64,000 bases of DNA from Archegozetes longisetosus (GCA_018873245.2 JAEMBT020000003.1:9739843-9803842); one strand, 5' to 3'. Positions 23,301 through 35,499 are shown, counted from the stretch's first letter. Numbers and translations: made by a program. The notes: generated by a model from the letters alone, not told the origin.

Positions 23301-24047
23301 ACATAGCGAAAATTACAGAATCAGTGAACTCTGTTCTGTATTTCAGGCTGAACTGATTGGTATCAAAAAATCATTAGAGTAATTGAATGATAAAAATAAG
23401 AATGAAATTAGAGTTAATGATGTGATGAAAGTATGTATTAATAGTGACTCTCAAAGTGCAATATGCGCAGTAGAACAACATAATAATAGCCATCCAATTA
23501 TTAGCGAAATCTTTAAATTGATAAACAGCTTAAACGGATTAGTCACTATTGACATCAAGTGGGCAATGAAAAAGCAGATTTTCTGGCGAGAGAGGCCTCG
23601 GAAATGGATGTTAACCAATCTATTTATAACTTATTTCCATTATCGTTCGCTAAAAGACATTTTCGAAAGACATCAATAGACGAGTGGCAAAACCAATGGC
23701 TAAACATCACTAAAGCCTTGCAAACAAAACAATTTTTTCCAAACATTAATGATAGACTGAAGAATAAAAGATTTACACCTAATTTCATTATTACGCAGTA
23801 CATCTCAGGACACGGAAACTTTAGGGCATACTTCAAAAGATTCAATATATACTATAGTGACGTTTATCAATGTGAACAATCAATTGAAACTCCGAATCAT
23901 ATAATATTTGAATGTGAGAAATACACTGACCAAAGATTTCAATTAATTAATTTATCTCATCGGCTGGGCTATCACTGGCCGATACTTCCAAATAGCTTAA
24001 TAAGCAATCAATTTATAGACGAATTTGCGTTTCATCTAAAAAATTAA
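20388..24047 (+). pseudogene. LINE ORF2: endonuclease, reverse transcriptase, RNase H, inactive
   Basis: An ATG at 20388 follows ORF1 by 82 bp. Apurinic-type endonuclease motifs: ALVQEPY, GGDTNAKSRLWF, SSDHSYITFEI. RT: KANKSPGLDQLNSEIV, SYRPISLLPVMAKVF, STKQFGF, SLDIKGAFDNAWW, GCPQGSALGPGIW, YLGVYINKGLYWSKH. RNase H: FTDDSK, NSDSQSAI and MGNEKADFLAREAS. Stops or frameshifts occur near 20595, 20695, 20950, 21240, 21367, 21622, 21957, 22070, 22344, 22988, 23283 and 23380. The RT catalytic box that should read (Y/F)ADD reads CGDT (about 22506-22517). It cannot be active. Confidence 0.8.
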
Positions 24048-25016
24048 ATAACTTATATCTTGTTTGAAAAAGTATTCAATTTTGTAATAATTTCGATTTT
24101 GCTATTTTGTCAAATTATTTATGATTGTCTGTAAATAAGTCTTATAGAAATATGTAACAAAGGCTAACTTCAATTCTTTCTAATAAACAATAGACAATAG
24201 CCAATAGACCAAGAATCCAGCAGTAAAATAAAATCTTTACTAATTATTGGTTTTATAACCTCAGCAAGGAAATTTTTAACAAGAGGTTTATTCATTTTAC
24301 TAGAAGAACTACAAACTACTTCAACGTTATTTGGCCGGAATAATTCTTGTTCAACAATGGGTCCAAACTTTCCATTGATTTCCTGCAAACATAGTAATAA
24401 TTTTCCCTCAAAACTAATGGCAGGTTGAATCGTATAAGAAGGAGTTATTGCATTTAAAGATGTGGCACTAACTTCTGTTTTACTTTCTCCGCAATTGTGA
24501 CAAAGTTCTTTGTGAATACACTTCGTAATTAAATCCCGATTGATCGGTATTTAAAATGTGATCGCAATCAAAGTTTTGAAATAATAATTTAGAATTATTC
24601 ACAAATTGCATCGCGTTTTCTCTTTTTTGATTGTCCATTGCTGAAGTTGTATTAATGAATTTAGTTATTTTTCGCGACCTTATCCTGTATTTACTTTTAA
24701 ATCTATTGATCCAACCGTCGCTTGCTTTGAAATTAACATTCAATTCTCGAGATTTGTGTATCGCCCATTTTTTTAAATTAATATCATGGACTGTAAAGAA
24801 TGTAAGAATCATGTAATGTAGTAAATTTGTATAGAAACTAGTCTTATGCTACTCATTTTTCGCATATAGTATAGCAATATATACTTATTGCAAAAAGTAG
24901 TGTCGATTTTTTGCATAAGAAACAAAAATAACTAATCAGCAAAGTTTTAAAATAATACTGTAAGTTTTATAGTGATTTATAAATAGTCAAATTTTACAAA
25001 CTCTTAGTATGTTATA

Positions 25017-25474
25017 CAGGGTTTAACATAACTTTTTGCAAGGGGGTACAGCAAACAACTACCGATGATATGAACGTTTTAATATATATTTTCTGAAATA
25101 CTATGAAAAATCCTCTTGATTGACAGTATTAAATGTATTATATTCAAAGAAGCGGAATATACTGGAGTAGATGTCATTTAGGATAAAGTTGAAAGTTGGA
25201 TGACTGCAAAAACTGGTAAAATGAATTTTGCTCTCAACCATTGCAAAACATGTAGCGAGGTGTTGAAATCATTGGGAAATGATACGGAATTGTTTGAGCA
25301 CTATTATTGTTTTATCCAGATAAACCTGAAGCTGTGCGTCGATCAAATGGTCACTATATCGAGAATTGAACTTGTATCTTTCATTTCTGTTTTCCATAAC
25401 GCATATAATAAAATTCAATTCAAACTTATGGCTTAATTACTGAACCCCCTTGCAAACGATTTTGTTAAACCCTG
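25017..25474. mobile_element. TA-type MITE nested in the Tc5-like element
   Basis: 458 bp with ends CAGGGTTTAACATAAC and CAGGGTTTAACAAAATC (reverse complement), both followed inside by TTGCAAGGGGGT, and TA on both sides. The only ORF (25200-25436) is not recognised; some of its length may be chance. Confidence 0.8.
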
Positions 25475-26350
25475 TACATCAAAAGCTTGCTGCGCGATTA
25501 AAAAACAGAGCTATATTATTATAACTTACCCGGGAGCTTTTTAACATTTCGAGAAATTTTATATATTTCATAGACAAAATGTTCAATTTGTTTATACTTT
25601 TGAAAATTGGTTCCATATTTGCTGACATATTCCACTATTCTATATACTTCACGCATGTTATTTAATTTACGAAATCTATTTTAAATCGAGGAGAATTTTC
25701 TAAAATTTCCATTAGATAATTTTGAATGAGGCGATATTTTTCATTTAATCAAAAGTATACTTTTGTTTAATCGTATCATTTTGTTCAAATTCATATTCGT
25801 ATTCAGAATTACCTTCTAAAGTTCGCTTATTATTACAATTATTGTCATTCAATTCAAATTCATAATCACTTTCAATATTAGACTGTTCTAAATATTCTTC
25901 AATATTAAAATTATTATTTAATATTACATCTAAACAATCGAGAAGTAATTGAGCTATTAGCTTTTCATCATCGGTAAATTTTGTCCTCATATCTTTAAAC
26001 TATTCGCTAACAATATTTTGCAATCCATAAACGATATTAATCGGATTAACCATTCAAAAAATAATAAATTTTAAAATGAATAGTATGTTTATAAATAAAT
26101 GTAAACACAAAATTGATCACAAGTTAAACTTTGTAGTGATCATTCGCTAAAAAGTATGCTGTAAGGGGTAGAAACGTTTAATGAGCAAATCTCTCTCAAG
26201 ATATAGTAAACTTTGATCTAATTTATTTTATATCAAACTTAGTGTTCAGCATTTTTTATTGTGATTAAATTTCAAGTTATGACATTATCTTTAAATTGGT
26301 AACAACCAAAAGTTGAAATTTTCGAGACAGATCTGAAAGTTTCCTTCTTA

Positions 26351-26986
26351 GTGATAATGACCTTTAAACGATATATATATTATATCGATTAACATTTGAA
26401 AAAGATTTTTCCTGAATTGATTTTAAAACTATTTGTTCCATTGAAAAAACATTTTAATTATTTGCCAATGTCTAAATTTGATTATAGGCTCTCTTAAAAA
26501 TTTCAACATTAGAATCACTGAATGCGATTCAATTCCAGTTTGAAGCTCTCATCAAAAATGAGTCATTAGAATCGAATATGAAATTCAGACTTAGCCTCAA
26601 GGCTTAGAGTGTTATATGATGCTGTTCTGGTTCGAGCTCATAAACCTAAACGCATAACTGGGGACTAAAATTAACTATTTATCCAAAATTCGGCATTCAC
26701 CCAATATGTGATCTGTGATACTTTCTTATCTTTGACATGCAACATAATATTACATGAATAATAAATGACTCAATAAAAATTTTCAATCATAATTAATAAC
26801 ATATTCGTAAGTTAAAGTATTGAATTTATATCCAGTCTTAACGTTTGTTAGTTAAATAGCGTAAAAATGTTAGCCCAAAATTTTTATCAAATTATACCAA
26901 TTGAGGAAACAACTGTTTAATTTCTTAAAGATCGTAAACTTTTGCCATCAGAAAATTTCACGGAACCACTCTAAAATTATTGCCCC
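26351..26986. other. right edge of duplication A, then unique spacer
   Basis: A few tens of bp after the Tc5 insertion still resemble copy B (GTGATAATGACCTTTAAA versus GTGACAATGAGCTTTGAAA). Then the two diverge. No gene seen. Confidence 0.5.
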
Positions 26987-27734
26987 AAAGGAGGATAATA
27001 TTTTTCTATGGATGCCTGGGCTTAGTCCGATTTCGATGAGCGCCATATCATTTGAAAGGTTTTTTAATGCTGAACACAAAAGTCTTTAGGCACTTTGTAC
27101 CAAAATCAATAGTTTTCGAGTTATGAGGGAGAAACTAGCTTATGTTAAAAATCGATTTTCTCGGGTTTTTAGTCACAAAAAATATAACTTTTGTGTTACC
27201 CGCTCCCTACCACGTGGAGGTAAACCCGAAGGGAGCATAAAACTTAAACCAGAACTATAAATAAAATACAAACTAAAAGGTTAAAATAATTAATCTGTGT
27301 TAGTACTATCCGGATAAACAGAATTTTAAAAAATCATCAAATTGTCCAAGGAGAGTGTGGCCCACCTGGCCGGGTAGACCCAGCTCGGGTCACAGAACCG
27401 ACCCCCTTAGAGAGGTGTCAGCCTGCCCCGTTCCCTTTGCAAATTATTACTGAAAGCACTTTGCCAGACTTAGAAAGTCAGTAGCCCCCTAGAGGCTTCT
27501 TCTATGGTGAGCATCTAATTTTGCTTGACAAGGCCTTTCTAAAGATATATATATTATAAAGTTTTTTGGTCTTATAATGCCTGAATTTGTAATAACTGTC
27601 CCATACCTTTTGGAGCTTATAATTCGGAAATGGAATGAGATAGACTATAAGCTGTATATATATTTCGACTCAGGGAAGTGAGATCTATCCAAGGAAACCT
27701 AAATCAGCTGAGCCCAAAAATATTATCCTCCTTT
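26987..27734. mobile_element. possible TIR element, unclassified
   Basis: Inverted ends AAAGGAGGATAATATTTTT at 26987 and, in reverse complement, at 27734. No clear target duplication. The centre (27195-27520) is GC-rich with no coding sense. The ends resemble those of the element at 38077-38988 in their first seven bases. Confidence 0.45.
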
Positions 27735-27880
27735 AGTTAAGATTCGGTGGCGTTCAGTTAACCCGCGAGATAGTACTTTTATGTGCCTAATCGAAGACAT
27801 CAGTGGTCTTTCTTAATTTCTTAAACAGTATTTTTAATAAACATTTTTCAATAAATGAATCCTACGAAATTTGAATCTTA

Positions 27881-30003
27881 CCGTATTATCTGGCTTAATA
27901 TTGCATGCAATGGTATCTAAATTCCTGAGAAGGGGTTCAATGCTATTGAGATAGTATTGCATCTAATTTTGGGGTAATTTTTCAATGCATGACCAATGAC
28001 TTATTATTGCATTAGTTTGTCAAATTTCAAAATTTTTTCATAAAAAGTTGAAAAGTTTTTAAAATGAGTTGACTTGAAAGCATTAACTCATATGCACTTC
28101 CTATCAGTCAATGTGTTTAATGACAACAAAGTAGTAGCTCTTAAAATGTCTCAAAATATTGATTTGTCGATAAATGAAGACATGAATGAAGATATGCATG
28201 TAGACATGGATGAAGACATGAACGAAAGAGCTATAGATTTGGTGTCCGATAGTGATGATAATCGACCAGTCAGTCCTTCGGCTGCACATGGAGTCATTGC
28301 TGGAGCCTCAGAGTTGATCTCCGATTGCGATAAGAGTCAACCGATTGGCACAAAGAAGAGGTATAAACGCAAACCTCAATCACAATTAAGAAAAAAATTA
28401 GAAGTCATTGAATGGTACAAAGAAAACGGAAAAAATGCGTGTGAAACTGCGAGAAATTTCCCGCAATATTCCTGACAGAGTGTCAGTAAATGGGTCGCTG
28501 AAGAGGAAGTTTTCCGAGAACTTGCGACCAACAGATCTATAAGTGTTAAGAGTAGACGTCAAGTCCTTAAGGAGAGGAAACCTAAGTTTCCTGAAGTCGA
28601 CTTACAAGTGATTGAATGGTTTCATAGCCAAAGAGAGGCCAGACTTGTAGTCACAACGGAGTTAATTATGGATAAAGCTTTAGAGATTTTCGGGAAGACT
28701 TGCCCGAATGATGGCCAGCGATTCAGTGCATCGCTTGGTTGGTTACAGGGGTTCTTAGAACGTAATCGACTGACGTCTCGGACAGTTACTTCGGTTGGTC
28801 AGAAGATACCGACAAACGCTGAAGAGATTAGTCGTCTGTTCTTCGATCGAATCGAAAACTTCAGACAACAACAGACCGGTTCCGACTATAATATCATTAA
28901 TATGGATGAAATGCCGGTGTTTTTCGATTCCCCTCAAAATAGGACTTATGACACCATCGGTACCAAAACGGTTGCATTAAAGACAACCGGAAGTGAAAAA
29001 TTAAGATTTAGTCTTATATTGTGTGCCGATAATGACGGCCGCAAATGTGATCCGGCTATAATCTTCAAGGGGCTTAAAAATGTCCCGAAAAAGGAAAAGT
29101 TCCCGAAAGGAATCAAAATTATGGTCAGCACCAAGAGTTCGATAAATTCGGATTTAATGAATGAATGGCGATCGACTGTGTATAAGGGAAGACCTGGTGG
29201 ATATTTCTTTAATTTTTGTTCGAAGAGATCGAATAGCCCGCAATACAGGACATTACTGGCCATCGATGACGCGACTCCACACCGAAACATTGCATTTAAG
29301 AAATCAATGTCTAAACATCATGACACCAAAGTAGAGATAATCCCTTCAGGTATGACACCACTCCTTCAACCTGCCGACCTCTCATGGAATCGTACGGTAA
29401 AGGCTTCCATTAAGAAGCAGTGGTCAGAATGGGTGGATGCGCCCAAAGACCCAAAAGATCTAAATAAGAAGGGAGCAGTCAAACGCCCGTCATATGCATT
29501 GGTGGCTGAATGGTGTCTCAAAGCGTGGAAAGAGTTACCGACAAAAAAATCATCGACAGTTTTAAGTTCTGTAATATGAGATCGAAGCGAGATGATTCAG
29601 CTCTTCACTCAAGACTTAAAGATCTTTTAAGCATCGGTGGTCTTCCAGAACCTGAACCACATGAACCGACTGGTTTGACGGATAATGAGTCAGACGGCGA
29701 AGAGTGTGAAGAAATTATAGATTTTATCGAAGAATCGTTTGAACCAACAGAAGGCCAAGTTTGATTAATTATCCCTTAATTAAACTTCATTTGATTTGAA
29801 TGTAATGTTAAGTCATGTATTGTATTGAATCAGTAAATACTTGTTTTCAATTGTAGTCTTTGAGATACCATTACATGCAATGTTATGTGGATTTCTAAGA
29901 AGAGATGCAATACTATTGAGATAGTATTGTATGAGTTTTCGTTAAAACCAAAGCCATTAAATATGACTTAGTATTGCTTGCAATATTAAGCCAGGTAATA
30001 CGG
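27881..30003 (+). mobile_element. pogo/Tigger DNA transposon, nearly complete
   Basis: 2123 bp. Ends CCGTATTATCTGGCTTAATA and CCGTATTACCTGGCTTAATA, flanked by TA (27879-27880, 30004-30005). Both subterminal regions carry the palindromic word ACTATTGAGATAGT, possibly a transposase-binding site. One transposase gene, nearly intact. Confidence 0.88.
28146..29764 (+). pseudogene. pogo/Tigger-type transposase with one stop and one frameshift
   Basis: Cut-and-paste transposase. An ATG at 28146 starts an acidic N-terminus (MNEDMHVDMDEDMNER). Next comes a psq/CENP-B HTH (QLRKKLEVIEWYKENGKNAC), a second CENP-B-type HTH (FSASLGWLQGFLERNRLTSR), then DDE_1 with Asp residues in NMDEMPVFFD, LLAIDDATPH and LLQPADLSWNRTVK. 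TGA at 28473-28475 breaks the frame after NFPQYS; the same frame continues with QSVSKWVAEEE. A CGA-to-TGA change is a simple explanation. In the A7 run near 29547 the frame shifts; the tail continues as DSFKFCNMRSKRDDSAL in the other frame to 29764. Otherwise about 538 residues. Confidence 0.85.
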
Positions 30004-30005
30004 TA

Positions 30006-32980
30006 ATTATAGTTTTGACTCAATTCGATTATATATTAGTCATATTATGTTCAGATCACGACTTTGTTTCAGATCACATATTGGAAGAATGCCCAGAATT
30101 CTGAAACAAAATTCTATTAAACTCTTAATAATATTAAATTTTGTTTGATTGCAATCTTTAATTATTTTAACAAAATTATATGTAATACTTAATAAAGGGA
30201 ATATATAATAACATTTAAATGTAATTTCACTATTTCTTATTTTTAACACTCTTATACTTTCGCTCAGAAGAGATTGCAACACATTTAAGTTCATTCTTAA
30301 AAGTATTAAAAGCCTAGTAATAGCTTATAAGTAAGTGTATAACTTTATGAATAAACATTCACTTAAACGTTAGAACCCTTCCCTCTTTCACAAACGCTTT
30401 CACATGACGTCCTCTCCTCAAGTCACCGCTCAAAGACAACTCTTTACAAGTTTTTTAGCGTATCTTATATAAACGAAATGGATCTGGATTGTTATTCTTT
30501 TTAAATATGAGCCTCATTTCATAGAAAACGTTAACACAGTGATAACCTTGGAAGCATTTAGTAAAGCATTACATAAAACATAAAGCAGTTAAATAACAGC
30601 TATATCAAAGTTAATAACATAACAGTTATGTCAGGCTTAGTCTGGCTCGGGCTTAGGTTCAGTTCCAATGAGCTTGTGTACATAAATTAATTTCAATAGC
30701 TTAAGATAATTTTAATTTTTTGCTATTAAGCAAGCGCTAAAGTCTCGTTCGTTTAATGTTTGAAGAATTATTCATAATCATAATTACCACCCATTACAAT
30801 AGTTAATTACTTGGATTTTCCTTTAGCATTAAAATTTCCTAAAATGTTTTAGTTTTTAGACAGCTTTGTCGTATTATCTCGTACTTTTAAAGTTGATATG
30901 AAAAGAGAAATATATCTATGAATAACAAAGTTGTCAAATTGGAAGACTAAATTTATATTATTTTTAGTGTAAGTTCTATTCCTTAAGGTAGGTGTTGAAG
31001 ATCAGGCTTTACCTCAAATATTTTAGTAGTCGCTGAATTGCGCACTTTCGGTACCTGTTGCGAGAGAAATTAAGATTAAATCTTTCAGTGAAAAATGAAA
31101 AAGGGGAAATCCAATAAAATGTTCATTAAGTGTAGAATAAGTAAAAATTGAAAGTTTTTATTTTGCAATCGAATGCAACAAATATCAAGTGTAACATGAA
31201 TCATGATAAGTGATAAATATTCAACAAGAGATTTCATATACACATACCACGTGAGACTCAGCACAATTTTCGAAATGTGAAAAAACATACAGCATCACTT
31301 AATGGGAGCGTTCCTAATCATATTTCTCCAGTATCAAACGGGTTACGCGATAGTACCGGTTACATATATCATATAATCGTCAATACTTTAAGATCGTCAA
31401 TAATAGATGTGAAATTGCGATAAATCACACAAGAACACAAACACAAGTGATTCTTGAAATACTGGCCAACAAGGTTAACTTTCGAGTTTTGGATGAATTT
31501 TGACTCTTGGAAATTTCGCTTAGAAGTGACTTTATTCTAGTCTTAATTCAACGACAAATTAGATATTTATTAGGCTTATTAGATATTTTTAAGAGGTATA
31601 TAGCTTTTTTAATGAAAGCCAGTACGCTCAGGCTAATAGTGTGTTGACTGAATATAAATCTAATTTTAATCTAACTATAGTCATATAACTGTAGTCATCT
31701 TTTAAAATGTATTCAACTGTGATGCAATAAATTAGTTACAATAAATCAAATTAGATGTTTTGATGTAATTAAAGATGATTTGTTGAAATAACGAATATTA
31801 TGCAGAACTATTGCTACTACAAATAGCAATGTTGTGATATGGTTATCCCCGAGTCATTCAAGTTCGATATATTTGTTTTTCATATGTAATTACTGTCCAT
31901 TCAAAATTTACGCATTAGAGGAGACATATAATGCCAATCATTTGAAAGAAAAGAGAATTAAAACGAAAGAAAGTTTAGAAGTGCTTAAAGTTTTTACTTT
32001 ATGTACAACTATTCCCAAACTGATTATAATTTCTCGGTTTGCGAAATTCCAGAAAGTGAAATTAAAGCTTTACTAACCAATTGAAAACTTCAACATAAGA
32101 ATTAAGAATCAAGTGACCTTAAAGATGATTACCATCAAAGATCGAAAAAACTCGATCAGATAATTTCGAAATTTGAGTAATTCATGCCAAATTAGTCAGA
32201 ATTATGGTTAAATCTAGTATTTGATATATTAATTTCAAAATTCCGCCATATTTTGAGGTATTTCAAAGCAGAAGGAAGGCTCAATCACTGTCTGTTAATA
32301 ATATGTTATTCATACAATAAATCAAAGTTTCTCTGTTATAATCAAAGGGTTTGACGAAATCGTATGTGCAATCTTTGAAGTGGTTACGCATTCAATCTTT
32401 AGAATCTTATGCTAGTCCGAGGTGAAGGCCACCAAGTTACGTCTTCAAAATCTTTCTTAATTTGAGGATTAAGTCATGCAACTTATTAAAATTTCATTAT
32501 TCATAGGCTCAACTGGAACAATCACAATTTTAAAACAAACAACATATTTATTATTGAACTTTAAGGTAATATTTGAAAGCATTGAAACAGATATTGTTTA
32601 CCAGTTTATTTTTAATGAAAAATACATGGGAATGTAGATAAGTTAAGTTACATCAGAAAATTTAAATTGATAATAATCTGAACTCTAATTAATAACTTAT
32701 TCTAGATAAATTATTAGGGCATAAATTACAAGGTTTTCTACTCAAAGTAGTTAATAGGCTCATAAACACAAATATACAGATTTTGAAGCGAACAAATCTG
32801 AGACATAGTTTTAGGTGAAACCATTCTCAAAATGACTTCATACTATCATTATTCAATCAAATAGTTTTAATTTTTAATATTCTATTAAGAAAGAACAATT
32901 CATAATATGAACTATAGATGTAGATTAGCTCAAAACTTTGAGCTTTAAAGTCGAGCTTAAAGTTGAACATAGCTCGTATT
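30006..32980. other. 3 kb of unique AT-rich sequence
   Basis: No gene, transposon end or RNA recognised. The longest ORF (31834-32076, 80 codons) has no family features. Confidence 0.55.
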
Positions 32981-34300
32981 AAGCTTATTCATCGGTATAA
33001 TATGAAAAATTTTCACACTTTCTCAGTGAGTAACATAACTAATAGGAGTTTTTAACATTCATTGTATTACATGACTTTCTTACATACAATCATTATAATT
33101 AGTTTAAGCTTAGAACTAGTGTTTTGATGGTTCTGCGTCGCTACTTATTGAAGCTTTAAACTCGAAGCTTATTTGAATTCATATTATATGATATATATGA
33201 ATTAAGTACTTGAAAATTCTATGTTGAATATTGACAAAAAAGAATGTTTAACATGGTTAAAGAAGGTATTAATAGAACAACGGAAGCTTCATCAATTTTT
33301 TGAAGTTTTAAGGTTATTTTACAGTAGTAGCAGTCATTTACTTAAGCTGCACTATATCATCATCAACGAGTATTCCTGGCTTTGCACTTCTATCGTGTTG
33401 GCAACTTTGAACTGAGGTGTCGATTGAACTATGAAATATGAAAGCATGAAGAGTGGATAATGAATTAGTATAGATTCAAAAGACTTGGAAGTGGAAGCGA
33501 TAACTTAATAACGCAATACCTCAAAAATCAGACACCTCACTTTTGCAATCTGATCAACGCATTCTTCGGTGACTTTCTCTTTGATTTTTTGAGGTATTGC
33601 GTTATTGCTATCACTTCCAGATCTTCTATATCTATACTAATTTCATTATCCACTCTATTGCTTCATATGTCATAGTTCAATCGACATTTTCTCTTAAAAG
33701 TAGTTCAAATAAAAGTTTACCTTTTATATTATTTTGATAGAAGTGCCAAAGCATTTTCGAAGGGGTGCTCGTTTATCGATCAACATTTTGATAAAAATTA
33801 ATTAATTAGCGATTTGATTGATATAGTGAGAAAGACAGCTAAGTAAGCTTTAAAATGATATACTACTGTAAAATATTCATAAAACCTTAAAACTTCAAAA
33901 AAATTGATGAAGCTTATTCCGTTGTTCTATTCCAATACCTTCTTTAATTCTTCTCTATGTTAATGACATGAATTTTTTTGTAAGATTAACACACATTCTA
34001 GTATAGATTTTGTGTCAATGTTAATAAATTTTCAAGTACTTAATTCATTTTATATTATCATATAATATAGATTCAAATAAGCTTCGAGTTTAAAGCTCAA
34101 CTCAATAAGTAGCGACGCAGATCACCAAATCAAAACACTAGTTCTAAAGCTTAAACTAATTATAATGATTGTATGTTTTTGTAGAAAAGTCACATGTAAT
34201 ACAATGAATGTTACAAAACTCCTATTAGTTATGTTTCTACTCAGAGCAGTGTGAAAGTCGTGTTAATTTTCATATTATACCGATTTACTGAGATAAGCTT
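32981..34300. repeat. 1.3-kb imperfect palindrome (fold-back)
   Basis: Left arm 32981-33530 and right arm 33582-34300 are inverted copies around a 51-bp spacer. Markers: TCGGTATAATATGAAAA (32993) with the reverse of it at 34271; ACTAGTGTTTTGATGG / CAAAACACTAGT; GCGTCGCTACTTATTGA / TCAATAAGTAGCGACGC; at the centre CGCAATACCTCAAAAATCA / TGATTTTTTGAGGTATTGCG. The right arm has about 170 bp extra, near 33700-33880, and its outer part repeats a segment (33850 and 34310: TTTAAAATGATATACT). No transposase and no clear target duplication. Confidence 0.8.
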
Positions 34301-34931
34301 ACTAAGATTACTTTAAAATGATATACTTCTATCAAATATTCATAAAACTTTTAAACTTCTAAAAATTGGTTAAACTTAGTTCACCATTCTATTTCAATGA
34401 ATTAATTATGATAATTCTGTGTTAGTCCACGATTTCGTACTTAATTCTTTTAAATACCTACAGAAACAAGCTTTCAATTTTGGAGCCTTTTCGCATATTT
34501 TTATACGAAGTCTGTAGTTTAAATTATTCACAACAATACTTGACTTTAGCGAAAGTATCACTTTACTAAGGACTAACTTTAATCACTTGAGGTGCAACTT
34601 CAAGTCGATACCTACGGAATTTTAATAGGAAAATTAACTCTCAAGTTATCACTTAAGTTCAAGTGAGTTTTTTGTGGATATGAAAGTTGTTATTTAAGTT
34701 ATAACTTTTTCAAGTTATTGCTTAAGTGGTGTTTATGAATAAGGCTGTATATGTTAAGTCAAACTTAGGTAAAACATCATGGATTAACACAGAATTTCCA
34801 TAAAATCAATTAATGAACAATCATTTCTTAGAACAATTTTTCATACTATTAAACACTCGAAAGTCTGAAGTTTGCATTTAATATTCTAAATGAGATTTAA
34901 AAGAGTATGGTTGAAAGCTAAAAATGATTAT
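34301..34931. other. AT-rich spacer after the palindrome
   Basis: Begins with the partial repeat of the palindrome arm (34310-34400). Nothing else recognised. Confidence 0.5.
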
Positions 34932-34937
34932 AATAAT

Positions 34938-35493
34938 CGGTAGGATTTCGGCTTTGCAGGCAGTTGCTTAGAGAGTTCTCAGTTTCAGATTTTCACCCCA
35001 AAAACTGGTTTTTATTTAGTAAGAGTAAGCATAGAGAGTGTGATAGCCTGTATGTAATTTTATAATTGTGTGTTATATATAGGCCATTTACTTATTATTA
35101 ATATTAATCCTTTAGAAAATCTATTTGTTAGTAAAATTATTAAGTGTGAAGTTATATGTGCAAAGATCCTCAGACGAGTGGTTAGAGTATAAACATGACT
35201 ATCATCATCAACTGATCCATGTCTATAGATGATAATAAGCATGTTTATACTCTATTCACTCATCTGAAGAGGTACATCAACTCTTTTGATAACTTTACTG
35301 TTCAACTTCTTGGGTGAGCGTTTCTTGAGCTATCACTTCAAATATGTTTTAGTTTGGCGGCTAAATTTACACTTAATTGTATCAATTTATTACTGGCTTA
35401 AAAGTCACTAAAAGTTTTTGGGGTTTTTATATCAGCGAATTTAAGATTTTTTAAGATGGGGATTCCGCTGCCTGCATAGCCGAAATCCTACCG
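34938..35493. mobile_element. TIR element with possible 6-bp target duplication, and an inner palindrome
   Basis: 556 bp. Ends CGGTAGGATTTCGGCTTTGC and CGGTAGGATTTCGGCTATGC, both followed by AGGCAG. Flanks AATAAT at 34932-34937 and 35494-35499, but in AT-rich DNA this may be chance. Inside, 35167-35273 is itself an inverted repeat (GAGTATAAACATG and reverse), perhaps a nested smaller element. No coding capacity. Confidence 0.65.
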
Positions 35494-35499
35494 AATAAT

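Larger units (their letters stand above)
19025..24206 (+). mobile_element. non-LTR retrotransposon (I/R1/LOA group), inserted into the Tc5-like transposase
   Basis: 5182 bp between direct copies of GACCAAGAATCCAG (19011-19024 and 24207-24220). The duplication lies in the catalytic LLLDSWS codons of the host transposase. The order ORF1 with zinc knuckles, endonuclease, reverse transcriptase, RNase H places it in the group of LINEs with RNase H. The 3' end has no poly(A); it ends in AATAGACAATAGCCAATA. Both ORFs are broken. Confidence 0.88.
18734..25990 (-). pseudogene. Tc5-like transposase, split by a LINE and a MITE
   Basis: Read right to left. 25990-25745 is an acidic N-terminal part starting MRTKFTDDEKLIAQLLL. 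After a degenerate stretch and the MITE, 24812-24480 gives a CENP-B-type HTH block (KKWAIHKSREL, FKASDGWINRFK, RSRKITKF) and the first catalytic Asp in HILNTDQSGFNYE. 24388-24208 gives LVKNFL and KDFILLLDSWS (second Asp), where the LINE cuts in. The frame resumes at 19024 with DSWSEHNKSNVYD and runs through FLQPLDKLVSRQWK (third Asp) to a stop at 18734. Order and residues fit a DDD transposase of the Tc5/pogo group. Further frameshifts lie near 24480 and 25745. Confidence 0.75.
18299..26347 (-). mobile_element. Tc5-like DNA transposon, interrupted by a LINE and a MITE
   Basis: Inverted terminal repeats of about 200 bp (18299-18500 and 26150-26347), beginning GAAGGAACTTTCAGATTTGTC and GAAGGAAACTTTCAGATCTG. 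Flanked by TTA at 18296-18298 and 26348-26350. Copy B shows the empty site ACACTTAGTGACAATG near 58287. A TNA (here TTA) duplication is the hallmark of Tc5 elements. Without the LINE (19025-24206, plus one 14-bp duplication) and the MITE (25017-25474) the element would be about 2.4 kb. The transposase is on the minus strand. Confidence 0.85.
4271..26370 (+). repeat. segmental duplication, copy A
   Basis: Direct repeat of 41153-58305. Homology starts at GGAGATT (4271 / 41153) and fades just beyond 26350 / 58300. It covers two small genes, the whole lipase gene and its flanks. In the exons I aligned, identity looks near 98%. Copy-specific insertions explain most of the length difference: a hAT MITE 8554-9205, a TIR element 14364-14855, a DUF7869-like element 15417-18016 and a Tc5-like element 18299-26347 are present only here. 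Confidence 0.85.

Noticed and set aside
27200..27520. GC-rich block considered as a tRNA-derived SINE
   Set aside because: No convincing A and B box pair or tRNA fold could be read on either strand.
28946..29290. 114-codon minus-strand ORF
   Set aside because: Shadow of the pogo transposase on the other strand.
31834..32076. 80-codon ORF in the unique spacer
   Set aside because: No leader, no motif and no splice context; its length is not surprising by chance over 64 kb.
33221..33415. 64-codon ORF
   Set aside because: It lies in the left arm of the large palindrome. The right arm copy does not keep the frame.
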